Assembly: GCF_024171695.1 (NCBI RefSeq)
Contig: NZ_JAMTCF010000001.1
Location: forward strand, 487,061-551,060
Origin: Actinosynnema pretiosum
GTDB lineage: Bacteria; Actinomycetota; Actinomycetes; Mycobacteriales; Pseudonocardiaceae
Direction of reading: 5' to 3'
DNA length: 64,000 nt
The notes under the pieces were generated by a model, which saw only the letters and a program-made list of their open reading frames with translations, ran no database searches and was not told where the DNA came from. The first letter of the stretch is position 1; every line of letters starts with the position of its first letter. This document shows positions 41,702-50,500 of the stretch, piece after piece. Both the position numbers and the translations under genes were made by a program.

Positions 41702-42490
41702 TCAGGACGCGGCGGCCAGCAGGGTTCCCCCGCCTGGCACGGTCGCGCTCACCCCCGCCAGGTCGAGCAGCCGCCACAGGCAGGCCTGGTTGCCGGTCAC
41801 CACCGGCACCCCGAGGCGCTGCTCCAACCGCTCCACCGCGCCCCACGAGCGGAACCCGCTGCCCGGCATGAGCAGGCTGTCCGCGTCGGCGGGGAACGCG
41901 TCGGCGACCTGGCGGCACACCTCGTCCGGGTCGACCTCCCAGCGGGCGCCCCGGTCGAACGCCAGGTGCGCGACCACCGAGTCCCAGTCCCGGTCGAGCC
42001 GGTACTGCACGAGCCCGGCGGGCGGGAGGCCCGCGCGCTCCAGGTAGGCCGTGGTGGCGGTGAACGTGGGCGCGGTGAACCAGGGCGGCGCGACCACCAG
42101 CGGCCTGCCGACGCCGAACCGGCGCAGCGCCTCGACCACCGCCTGACCCGCCGTGTACACCGGCACGCCCGCCAGCTCGGTCCCTGCGGCGCTGAAGCCC
42201 TCGTCGAAACCGGGTTCGCCCAGGAAGCTCGCGGAGGCGAAGCACAGGCAGATCGCGGTGGCCCCGAGCTGGCCCAGCTGCACCAGGCCCCGGCGCACGT
42301 CCGGCTGGGCGATCAGGTGCTGCCAGGTCTCGGTGGTGTACTCGGCCCCGGTGCTGGTGGGGCTCTCGAAGCGGGCGGCGTGCACGCTCACCCCCGGCGG
42401 GGCCATCCGCGCCAGCTCCGCCTCGGGCACCGGGTCGTTGTGGATGACCAGCACGCCCAGCCTGGCCGCCCACGGCGCGTCCGCGCTCAC
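41702..42490 (-). CDS. Asp/Glu racemase superfamily protein (maleate isomerase-like), cysteines not conserved
   Basis: A 262-residue protein with the two-domain Asp/Glu-racemase/maleate-isomerase fold: an opening LGVLVIHNDPVPEAELARM, the first active-site loop CLCFASASFLG and the second loop LLMPGSGFRSWG. In family enzymes each loop carries a catalytic cysteine (ACTSGSF-type and PCTxxR-type). Here the first aligned position is Phe84, with Cys83 next to it, and the second is Gly210. Classical racemase or isomerase chemistry is therefore unlikely. The GTG start overlaps the MFS stop (GTGA). In context it may act on a cyclic imide or dicarboxylate intermediate; this is inference. Confidence 0.7.
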   Translation of the reverse strand: MSADAPWAARLGVLVIHNDPVPEAELARMAPPGVSVHAARFESPTSTGAEYTTETWQHLIAQPDVRRGLVQLGQLGATAICLCFASASFLGEPGFDEGFSAAGTELAGVPVYTAGQAVVEALRRFGVGRPLVVAPPWFTAPTFTATTAYLERAGLPPAGLVQYRLDRDWDSVVAHLAFDRGARWEVDPDEVCRQVADAFPADADSLLMPGSGFRSWGAVERLEQRLGVPVVTGNQACLWRLLDLAGVSATVPGGGTLLAAAS

Positions 42491-43893
42491 TCCCCCTCAC
42501 CCCGGACGTGCTTGCGGTGCGCCAGGCCGAACCAGGCCAGCACGGCGCCCGCGAGGGCCGCGATCGCGGTGGTGGTGAAGGCCCAGCCGAAGTCGCCCGC
42601 GTCGGGCGAGGGCCCGAGCACCAGCACCAGGACGGCCACGCCGAGCGCGCCGCTCATGTACTGGGCCGTGGTCATCAGCGCGCTGCCGGTGCCCTGGTTG
42701 CGGTCGTCCACGTCGGCGGTGCCCGCGATGAACATGGCCACGTAGGTGACGCCGTGGGCGAAGCCGGTGACGAGCAGGCCGGGCAGCAGGTGCAGGACGT
42801 AGCTGTCGCCGTGCACCTGGAGCGCCAGGAGCAGCAGCCCGGCCGCGTCGGCGACGAACGCGAGGGTCAGGGTGAGCCGGATGCCCAGCGCGGCCACGAC
42901 CCTGGCCGCGACCGAGTTGGCGACCGCGATCGCCACCGCCATCGGCAGGAACGCCAGCCCCGCCGCGATCGGCCCGTAGCCGCGCAGCTGCTGCACCAGC
43001 AGGGTCACCACGAAGAACTGGTTGCCGACGCTGGCCATGTAGAGCGCGGTGGAGCCGCAGCCGACCAGCAGCGAGCGGGTGCGCCGCAGCAGCGGGTCGA
43101 CCAGGGGCTGGGCGCTGCGCCGCTCCTGGAAGGCGAACGCGCCCAGCAGCACGACCGCAGCGCCGAAGCAGGCCAGGGTGGTCGGCGCGGTCCAGCCGCT
43201 CGCGGACGCCTCGGTGAGCGCCATCGCGGCGGACAGCACGGTCCCGGTGCACAGCACGGCGCTGGGCACGTTCAGGCCGCCGCCGGAGCGGGCCGCGCCC
43301 GCCTTCGGCAGCAGGCGCGGGGCGAGCAGCGCGCACACGACCGCCAGCGGCAGGTTGATCAGGAACACCCAGCGCCAGGACACCGTGGTCAGCAGGCCGC
43401 CGATGACCACGCCCGCCGCGAGGCCGGACGCGCCGACCGTGCCCCACACGCCCAGCGCCCGGTTGCGGGCGGGACCCGCGGCGAAGGTGGTGTTGATCAG
43501 GGCGATGACCGCCGGTTGCAGCACCGCGGCGGCGACGCCCTGGGCGGCGCGGGCCACCAGCAGCAGCGCCGAGCCGGGGGCGAGGCCGCCCGCCAGCGAG
43601 GCGACGCCGAACAGGAGCATCGCGACGATGAACAGGGTGCGCGGGCCGAACCGGTCCGAGGCGCGCCCGCCGACGACGAGGAAGCCCGCGAAGAACACGG
43701 CGTAGCCGCTGACGACCCACTGCACCGAGCTCTCGCTCAGGTGCAGCTCGCCACCGATGCTGGGCAGGGCGATGTAGACGATGGAGTAGTCGAGCGCGAT
43801 CAGGAACTGGGCGACCGCGAGGATCGCGAGCGCGGCGGACGCCGAGCGGGTTCCGGTGGGTTTCGGGTTGGCGGTGGCGGTCATCGGGGTCAC
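42487..43893 (-). CDS. MFS exporter of the biosynthetic cluster (DHA2 type)
   Basis: A 468-residue drug:proton antiporter-like protein, with LDYSIVYIALPSIGGEL, motif A in GGRASDRFGPRTLF and 14 predicted helices. Position inside the overlapping operon makes it the probable exporter and self-resistance pump for the cluster's product. The GTG at 43893 is preferred to the ATG 9 bases later because it overlaps the phosphatase stop (GTGA) and has GGAG upstream. Its own stop overlaps the racemase-like start. Confidence 0.87.
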   Translation of the reverse strand: MTPMTATANPKPTGTRSASAALAILAVAQFLIALDYSIVYIALPSIGGELHLSESSVQWVVSGYAVFFAGFLVVGGRASDRFGPRTLFIVAMLLFGVASLAGGLAPGSALLLVARAAQGVAAAVLQPAVIALINTTFAAGPARNRALGVWGTVGASGLAAGVVIGGLLTTVSWRWVFLINLPLAVVCALLAPRLLPKAGAARSGGGLNVPSAVLCTGTVLSAAMALTEASASGWTAPTTLACFGAAVVLLGAFAFQERRSAQPLVDPLLRRTRSLLVGCGSTALYMASVGNQFFVVTLLVQQLRGYGPIAAGLAFLPMAVAIAVANSVAARVVAALGIRLTLTLAFVADAAGLLLLALQVHGDSYVLHLLPGLLVTGFAHGVTYVAMFIAGTADVDDRNQGTGSALMTTAQYMSGALGVAVLVLVLGPSPDAGDFGWAFTTTAIAALAGAVLAWFGLAHRKHVRGEGE

Positions 43894-44657
43894 CCTTGTG
43901 CTCCGAGGTGGACGGGGGCTGGCAGGTCGGTGGTGGGGCCGGGCTCGGCGAGTCCGGGCGCGGTGGGGTCGGCGGTCAGCCCACGGCGGTCCGCGCGGGT
44001 GGCCGGGAGGAGGGCGGCGACGCCGTCGCGGACGTCCAGGGCGCCCGCCTCCCTCAGCTCGGCCTCCGTGGCGACGCCGGACAGGACGCCCACGACGGGC
44101 ATCCCGGCGGCGCGGGCCATGTACACGTCGTCGACGGCGTCGCCGACGACCAGGCAGTCGGCGGGCGCGGCGCCCAGCTCGCGGGCGGCGAGCAGCGCCA
44201 GGTCCGGCTGGGGCTTGCCGCACGGGGTCATGCCGTGGCAGGCCAGCACGTCGAAGTGGTCGATCAGGCGGGTGGCGCGCAGCAGCTCCACCGCGCTGGC
44301 GCGGACCTTGCTGGTGACCACGGCCAGTCCGCGCCCCTCGGCGCGCAGGTGCTCCAGCAGCTCGACGGCGCCGGGCAGCACGAGCTCCTCGGCGCGCGGG
44401 ACGACCTCCCTGGTGAACAGGGCGCGGGCCCGGTCCGCCGCGCGCTCGGCGGCGGGGTCGCCGGGGGCGAGGTCGAGCAGCAGGGCGAAGGAGGCGACCA
44501 GCGGTCGGCCGACGGTGGCGCGCAGCCGGTCGTCGCGGATGGCCATGCCGTGCTCGGCGACGACCGCGCGCAGCACCCCGGTCATCGCGCCGGGGGTGTC
44601 GACGAGGGTGCCGTCCAGGTCGAACAGGACCGCGGCGCCCGGCTTCCCGGCGCTCAC
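43890..44657 (-). CDS. HAD-superfamily phosphatase
   Basis: A 255-residue HAD hydrolase of the phosphoglycolate-phosphatase subtype: nucleophile motif LFDLDGTLVDT, motif II VVTSK, the lysine in CGKPQPD and the acidic motif VVGDAVDDV. It most likely dephosphorylates the ribosyl phosphate made by the adjacent PsuG-type enzyme, as AlnB does after AlnA in alnumycin biosynthesis. The GTG start overlaps the PsuG stop (GTGA), supporting a joint role. The last 35 residues are a Pro/Thr-rich tail without homology that I can see. Confidence 0.85.
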   Translation of the reverse strand: MSAGKPGAAVLFDLDGTLVDTPGAMTGVLRAVVAEHGMAIRDDRLRATVGRPLVASFALLLDLAPGDPAAERAADRARALFTREVVPRAEELVLPGAVELLEHLRAEGRGLAVVTSKVRASAVELLRATRLIDHFDVLACHGMTPCGKPQPDLALLAARELGAAPADCLVVGDAVDDVYMARAAGMPVVGVLSGVATEAELREAGALDVRDGVAALLPATRADRRGLTADPTAPGLAEPGPTTDLPAPVHLGAQG

Positions 44658-45616
44658 GACACGACCTCCAGCTCCGGTGCGGCGGCGGCGCGGCGCTGCT
44701 CGGCCTTGAGGGCGACGGCGAACTCGGCGGCCAGCGCGCTGGTGGACAGCAGCACGGACCGGTTGGCCTCGCCGGTGCGCCCGCCGGTGGCCTTGCCGAC
44801 GGCGGACAGGATCGCGGGGGTCATGTCCTTGCCGCGCACCCCGGCCGCCTCGGCCTCGGCCTGCTTGCGGCGCACCAGCTCGTACACCTCGGCGGACGGC
44901 AGCGCGTCCGCCTCGCCGATGGGGTGCGTGACGACGAAACCGGTGCCGCCCACCAGGTCCCAGTGCAGGCGCACGGCGGCGGCCAGCTCGGCCAGGTCGT
45001 CGATCCGGCGCGGGTTCCGCTCGCCGCTGGAGACGCTGTAGTAGGCGGGGAAGTCGGTGCAGCGGTAGCCGACGACCGGGACGCCCAGGGTCTCCAGGTA
45101 CTCCAGGGTCAGCGCCGGGTCGAGCAGCGACTTGGCGCCCGCGCACACCACGGCCACCCGGTGGCGGGTGAACTCGGGCAGGTCGGCGGAGATGTCGTAG
45201 CTGCGCTCGGCGCCGAAGTGGACGCCGCCGATGCCCGCGACGGCGAACACCTCGACGCCGAGGCGGCCCGCGGCGACCAGCGAGGCGGACACCGTGGTGC
45301 CGCCGTGCCCGCCGCCCGCCAGCACCGCGCCGATGTCGCGGGTGCCGACCTTGGGCACGGTCGGGGTGGTGGCGAACAGCTCCAGCTGCTCGGGGGACAT
45401 GCCGACGGTGAAGCGGCCGTCGACGATCGCGGTGCGGGCCGGGACTGCCCCTGCGGCGCGGATGGCGTCCTCCATGTCGAGGGCGGTCCGCAGGTTGAGC
45501 GGGTGCGGCAGGCCCTGCACCACGCCCGAGGACTCCAGCGCCACCACGGGCAGGCCGGACGCCAGCGCGTCGGCCACTTCCTCGGACACGGCGAACAGCT
45601 CGTCGTGGGGGGACAT
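44654..45616 (-). CDS. PsuG-type pseudouridine-5'-phosphate glycosidase homologue (C-glycosidase/synthase)
   Basis: A 320-residue enzyme of the PsuG family, which reversibly makes or breaks the C-C bond between a base and ribose 5-phosphate. Visible family features: ALESSGVVQGLP near 26-37, KVGTRDIG and GGHGGTTVSASL, IGGVHFGAERSYDISADL with the metal aspartate (D141), and AGAKSLLD with the Schiff-base lysine (K162). In PsuG the IGGVH is normally followed by RG; here it is FG, a difference near the substrate pocket. No pseudouridine kinase gene is present, which argues against simple pseudouridine salvage. Neighbouring adenylation, ACP and EctC-like genes point to a C-nucleoside product. Confidence 0.87.
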   Translation of the reverse strand: MSPHDELFAVSEEVADALASGLPVVALESSGVVQGLPHPLNLRTALDMEDAIRAAGAVPARTAIVDGRFTVGMSPEQLELFATTPTVPKVGTRDIGAVLAGGGHGGTTVSASLVAAGRLGVEVFAVAGIGGVHFGAERSYDISADLPEFTRHRVAVVCAGAKSLLDPALTLEYLETLGVPVVGYRCTDFPAYYSVSSGERNPRRIDDLAELAAAVRLHWDLVGGTGFVVTHPIGEADALPSAEVYELVRRKQAEAEAAGVRGKDMTPAILSAVGKATGGRTGEANRSVLLSTSALAAEFAVALKAEQRRAAAAPELEVVS

Positions 45617-45751
45617 GCGGGTGCTCCTCTCGGCGGTTCAACGGTGTGCGGCGTGCTCCGGCGGGGGCGCCGGGCCGCGATCGGTCCGGGGTGGCGCGGG
45701 GGGGCCGGTGCCCCCCGCGCTGCCCGGTGGTGCGGTGGTGCGGGAAACCGC

Positions 45752-46126
45752 CTAGTAGTGGGAGAACTCGTCGGCGTCGAAGTTGTGCCGCTCGTCGCCC
45801 TTGATGGGCGGGTTGAACACGCTGATCAGTTCGAGGTCGGCGTCGGCGTCGGCGATCAGGAAGTGCTCGTCGTGCTGGTCGAGCGCGTAGATCACCCCCG
45901 GTTCGATCTCGTGGGTGGTGCCGTCGGAGGTGATGACCTGGCCCTTGCCGGAGATGCAGTAGCAGGCCTCCAGGTGGTTGCGGTAGTGCAGCGGGGACTT
46001 CGACCCGGCCCGCACCACGGTGTGGGCGAGCGCGAAGCCCATGCCGTCCCGCTCCACGAGCATCCGGTAGCTGAGGCCGTTGCCCCACTCGACGCCGTCG
46101 ACGCCGCTCCTGGTCCGCACGATCAT
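45752..46126 (-). CDS. EctC-like cupin (L-ectoine synthase family)
   Basis: A 124-residue single-domain cupin closely resembling ectoine synthase: MIVRT start, RDGMGFALAHTVVRAG, HYRNHLEACYCISGKG and IYALDQHDEHFL, ending in VFNPPIKGDE. The residues matching the EctC iron ligands are E53, Y80 and H88. EctC closes a ring by dehydration of N-acetyl-diaminobutyrate, and a side reaction on glutamine giving a pyrroline carboxylate has been described for the family. No ectA, ectB or ectD is nearby, so it is probably recruited as a cyclase in this cluster. It precedes the PsuG gene by 135 bp. Confidence 0.85.
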   Translation of the reverse strand: MIVRTRSGVDGVEWGNGLSYRMLVERDGMGFALAHTVVRAGSKSPLHYRNHLEACYCISGKGQVITSDGTTHEIEPGVIYALDQHDEHFLIADADADLELISVFNPPIKGDERHNFDADEFSHY

Positions 46127-46178
46127 GGCTGTTCCACCTCTCCTGTGTGATGGCGCTGGTCTGCCGGTCCCGCGAGCC

Positions 46179-46430
46179 TCAGACGAGGCTGCGGGTGTTG
46201 CGGACGAAGGCGGCGATGGCTTCGACCGAGCTGAAGTCGGCGGGGGAGATTCCCTGCTCCTCCACCGGGATCTCGTAGCGCTCCCCCACCCAGGCGATCA
46301 GCCGGAGCAGCCCGAGGCTGTCGACGACGCCGTTGTCGAGCAGGTCCAGGTCGTGGGGGAGCTGGTCGGGGGTGAGGTCCTGGGCGAAGGTGGTGACGAC
46401 GAACTTCGCGACCTCGTTCTCGATGGACAC
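46179..46430 (-). other. Possible internal start giving a free acyl carrier protein
   Basis: A GTG at 46430 is preceded by GGAGG with 7-base spacing. The codons that create this site (GGA GGT CTT) are rare choices in this genome, hinting that the ribosome site is selected. Translation from it gives an 83-residue ACP beginning VSIENEVAKFVV, with the carrier serine at residue 38. It would be the partner of the adenylation enzyme at 39935-41371. Confidence 0.45.
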
Positions 46431-47090
46431 GGGAAGACCTCCGGGGGGTGGTGGGCTGAGGAGTTCGACCAGCAGGACGTGGTCGGCGTCGGTGCGACCG
46501 CGCCCGCCGCCGACGAGCACCTGCCGCAGGTCGCCGCTCGCGGTGTCGCGCTGGGCGGGGTCGTCGACGAACACCCGGTGCGCCTGCGCCAGCAGGACGG
46601 GTGGCAGGGGCGTGCCGGAGGCGTTGACCAGGACGGCGCCCTTGGACAGCCGGGGCGGTCGCGGGCGGTGACCGGGGTCGATGGGGTCGGTGACCACGAC
46701 CAGGTTGGCGCCGAACGCCGCCTCGGCGGCGGAGCGGGCGCAGGACAGCTCGACGCCGTCCAGCGCGAGGCGGGCGGTGAGCGCCGGGGGCAGTTCGCGG
46801 CCGTCGAGCAGCCGGACGGAGACGTGGCTGACGTCGGGGACGTCCCTGGTGAGGACGTCGAGCTGCGAGGCGACCCGCGCGGCCCCGCCGATGACGGCGG
46901 CGGTGACCACGCCGGGCGTGAGCAGGTGCCGCGCGGCGAGGGCGGTGACCGCCTCGACCGGCGCCTGCCCGAACGGCAACCCGGCCATGAGCCGCCGGGC
47001 CAGCTCGTCGACCGCGCCACCGGCGGGCGCGGTCCCGTCCTGGTCGCCGTCCCCGCCCCGGACCTGGTTCCCGTCCCCGTCCCCGTGCAT
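46179..47090 (-). CDS. OCD-like Rossmann domain fused to an acyl carrier protein
   Basis: A 303-residue frame. After a Gly/Asp-rich start, residues about 30-210 resemble the NAD(P)-binding half of ornithine cyclodeaminase/mu-crystallin proteins (VTALAARHLLTPGVVTAAVI, the GGAARVASQL loop, LVVVTDPIDPG, AVLVNASG), without the N-terminal dimerisation domain. After PPPPGG the last 83 residues are a carrier protein with the phosphopantetheine serine in GVVDSLGLLRL. The ATG at 47090 has GGAGG eight bases upstream. No stop separates the halves, so a fusion can be made, yet an internal GTG with its own ribosome site exists (next entry). Fusion of these two is unusual. The GxGxxA motif is weakened (GGAARVA), so cofactor binding is uncertain. 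Confidence 0.6.
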   Translation of the reverse strand: MHGDGDGNQVRGGDGDQDGTAPAGGAVDELARRLMAGLPFGQAPVEAVTALAARHLLTPGVVTAAVIGGAARVASQLDVLTRDVPDVSHVSVRLLDGRELPPALTARLALDGVELSCARSAAEAAFGANLVVVTDPIDPGHRPRPPRLSKGAVLVNASGTPLPPVLLAQAHRVFVDDPAQRDTASGDLRQVLVGGGRGRTDADHVLLVELLSPPPPGGLPVSIENEVAKFVVTTFAQDLTPDQLPHDLDLLDNGVVDSLGLLRLIAWVGERYEIPVEEQGISPADFSSVEAIAAFVRNTRSLV

Positions 47091-47301
47091 CCGAACCGCC
47101 TCCATCCCGCTCCGTTCGCCGGTCCCGCTCTCGACGGGGACAACGTTGCGGGAGAGCGCTGTCGATCGGCTTTTGAAGCGCTATCGGTGGGGCGGGCCGG
47201 ACCTTAAGCAGTGGAAAGGCCGACCGATGGCGGCGGCGGGTCTAGTGGTGACAGCAAGCGGAACCGGCCGGGACCGGCCACCTTGAGGAAGAGGCGAAGA
47301 G

Positions 47302-47484
47302 ATGAGCGGCGGCACCGTGAAGATGGCTCTGAGGAACCTGGTCGCGTCGGGGGCGCTGGGAGTGGCCCTGGTCGCGGGCGCGGTGCTGCTGCCGGGGGTG
47401 GCGGTGGCCCAGGAGGAGTGCGCGGAGGACACGCACTGGAGCGCGGACCTGGCGAAGTGCGTGGACGACGACACACACTGGTGA
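47302..47484 (+). CDS. Small secreted peptide with repeated DTHW motif
   Basis: A 60-residue peptide. Residues about 5-35 are a signal peptide (MALRNLVASGALGVALVAGA, then PGVAVAQ). The mature part is only about 24 residues, acidic, with two cysteines and a duplicated motif: CAEDTHW and CVDDDTHW. It lies on the opposite strand between the carrier-protein gene and the AfsR-type regulator and is followed by a terminator stem. A GAGGAAGAGG site precedes the ATG. I do not recognise the family; a processed peptide, metal binder or signalling peptide is possible. Confidence 0.6.
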   Translation: MSGGTVKMALRNLVASGALGVALVAGAVLLPGVAVAQEECAEDTHWSADLAKCVDDDTHW

Positions 47485-47504
47485 GACTCAACCCGGCACG
47501 GAAG

Positions 47505-47532
47505 CGGCCCGGTCCCCTGTGGGGCCGGGCCG
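47505..47532 (+). terminator. Terminator after the small peptide gene
   Basis: A stem CGGCCCGG/CCGGGCCG continued by CCCC/GGGG, with one bulge and a 3-base loop, ends at GTTGGGTTT. It lies between convergent genes. Confidence 0.65.
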
Positions 47533-47574
47533 TTGGGTTTGCGGGTGGGTTGTCAGAGGCGTTCGGGACGGCGC

Positions 47575-50500
47575 CTACGCCACCACCGCGTCCCCCGCCC
47601 CGCGCTCCAACCCGCGAGCCGCCAACCGCTCCCCCAGCTCCCCGGCCTCCGCCGAGTCCACCTTCTCCAGCAGCTCCACCCCCCGCCGCACCGCTCCCCC
47701 GTCCCCCTCAGGCAGCAGCAACAACGTCCGCGCGTACCACACCGCGGCCCCCAGCTCGTCGAACAACCCCAGCGCCGCGCCCAGGTGCGCCCCGGCCCCC
47801 ACCGAGTCCCCCCGCTCCAGCGCGACCTCCCCGAGCGAGTACCTCGCCTTCCCCTCCACCATCCGCTCCTCCAACCGCCGCGCCAGGTCGAGCGCGTGCA
47901 CCAGCGTCGTCTCCGCGCTGTCCAACCGCCCCTCCCGCTGCCGCAGCACCCCCAGCCCGTACAGCGCGTGCACCTCCCCGATCCGGTCCCCGGTCGCCCG
48001 CACGATCCGCAGCACCCGGTGCAGCGCCTCGCGCGCCTCCTCGATCCGCCCCTGCACCAAATGCAGCTCCGCGTACCGGTGCACCACCTGCGCCTCCACC
48101 CGCAGGCACCCGGTCTCCCTGCTGATCGCCAGCGCCACGTCGAGCTTCGCCGTCGCCGCCTCGGTGTCGCCCTCGTCCAGGCTGTGCTTGGCGGTGCTGC
48201 GCAGGATGTGCGCCTCGCCGATGCGGTCGCCGACCTCGCGCATGATCCGCAGCGACTCGTCGTACTTGGCCAGCATGCTGCCCGTGTCCCCGGACACCCC
48301 GTCGACGTGGGCCGCGTTGCGCAGGACCAGGGCCCTGCCGTGGCGCTCTCCCACGGCGTCGAAGCCGGCCAGCGCCTCGGTGAAGCAGGCGCGCGCCTCG
48401 GCGAACCTGCTCTGGAACACGTGCAGCGTCCCCAGCGAGTAGCGCATGGCCGCCGCGCCGACCGCGTTGCCCGCGCGCTCCGCCGCCGCGAGCGCGACCT
48501 CGGCGCACTCGCGCCAGTCGTCGAAGTACCCCTTGGCCTCGAACAGGGTCACGGAGGTGAGCGCGAGGTCCCAGCACAGCTCGTGCAGCCCGGCCGCCGC
48601 CGCCTGGCGGACCGCCGCGACGAGGGCCCTGCGCTCGCTCTCCCACCAGTCCGCCGACGCGCCGATGTGGTCGGCGACCTCGTGCTCGGCCAGCCGCCAC
48701 CTCGGCGCGTCGCCGTGCAGCACCGTGTAGTCGCCGCCGTACTCCAGCCGGTGCGCCTCGTCGGCCAGCGCGAGCCAGCCGCCGAGCAGCCTGCGCAGCG
48801 CGGCGTCGCTCTCGTCGGGCGGCTCGTCCTCGGCGAGCTTCTCGGCGGCGTACACCCGGATCAGGTCGTGCAGCCGGTACCTCGGCGAGGCGTCGGAGTA
48901 GTGCGCGATGTCGACGAACTGGGCGTCCACCAGGCTCTCCAGCACCTCCTCCGCGTCGTCCGGGGTGGTGTCCAGCAGGGCGGCGGCGGTCCAGCCGGGG
49001 AAGTCCGGGGCCCCGACCAGGGAGCAGCGGCGCAGCAGGGTGCGGGCGCGCTCGTCCAGGGTGCGGTGCGTGAGCCCGATGCTGGAGCGCAGCTCCAGGC
49101 CGTGGTGGGCGAACTCGTCGAGCCTGCGGGCCTCGTCGCGGAGCCTGCGCACGAGCCCGGACAGCCGCCAGTGCGGGCGCGACGCGAGCCGGGCGCCCGC
49201 GATGCGCAGGGCGAGCGGCAGGCCTCCGCACAGCGCGACCAGCTCGACGGCGGCGCGCGGCTCCAGCGCGACCCGGTCGTGGCCGATGACGCGGGTGAGC
49301 AGCTCGACGGAGTTGCCCTCGTCGAACACCTCCAGGTCGATCCGGTGCGCGCCGGGCAGGCCGCTGAGCCTGATCCTGCTGGTGGTGATGACCGCGCACG
49401 ACGGGCTGCCCGGCAGCAGCGGCAGCACCTCGGCCTCGCCGGGGGCGTCGTCGAGCACGAGCAGGACGCGCTTGCCGGACAGCTTGCTGCGGTACAGCTC
49501 CTGCCGCTCCTGCTCGTCGTCGGGGACGGCGGTCGCGGCGACGCCGAGCGCGCGCAGGAAGCGCGCCAGCAGGGTGGCGGTGTGGTCGTTGCCCTCCTGG
49601 GAGGACAGGTCGGCGTGCAGCTGGCCGTCGGGGTAGCGGGCGGCGAGCTGGTGCGCGGCCCTGGTGGCCAGGCTGGACTTGCCGACGCCGCCCTTGCCCG
49701 AGATGGCGACCACGGGCATCCCCCAGCGGGGTTCGCCGCTCTCGTCGCCGAGCAGCCGCACGATCTCGGCGAGCTGCTCGTGGCGCCCGGTGAAGTCGGT
49801 GACGCTGGCGGGGAGCTGGCGCGGCACCACGACGGCGGTGGGCTGGTCCGGTCTCGGCCTCGGCGCGGCGCCGCCCGATAAGCCCTCGGCGGACCGGGCG
49901 GTGGCCTTGTCGGGGACCGCGCCGGGGTGGGTTCGGGGGTCGGTTCCGGGGCCCGCGCCGGTGGCCGCTCCCGCAGACCCGACCGGCACGTCGTCCGGGG
50001 CGGTGCGGGGGCGCGGCGGCGCGGTCACGTCGTGGCGGTCGGGTTCGCCCAGCGCGGGGTCGCGGCGCAGGATGGCGCTTTCCAACCGCTGGAGCTCGCG
50101 CCCCGGTTCGAGCCCGACCTCCTCGACGAGCACGGCGCGGGCCCGCCTGCCCGCCTCCAGCGCGTCGGCCTGCCTGCCCGCCCGGTACAGGGCCAGCATG
50201 AGGAACCCGTGGAGGCGCTCGCGCAGCGGGTGCTCGGACACCAGGGCGTGCAGCTCGCCGATGACCGAGGCGTGCCCGCCGAGCGCGAGGTCGAGCCGGA
50301 CCCGCTCCTCGACGGCGGCCAGCCGCTGCTCCTCCAGCACGGTCGCGCTGCGCAGCGCGAGGTCGCCGGGCACCCCGGACAGGGCCGTGCCGCGCCACAG
50401 CGCGAGCGCGTCGCGGAGCGCGGCGGCGGCCTCGGCGGTCTTGCCCGAGTCGGCGAGGACGCGCGCCCTGGCGACCAGCGCGGCGAACTCGACGGAGTCG

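Noticed and set aside
44654..45616. Pseudouridine salvage (PsuG with PsuK)
   Set aside because: No ribokinase-type PsuK gene is nearby; the neighbours are carrier-protein and export genes, which favour biosynthesis.
45752..46126. Ectoine biosynthesis operon
   Set aside because: Only an EctC-like gene is present; no EctA, EctB or EctD homologue lies in the window.
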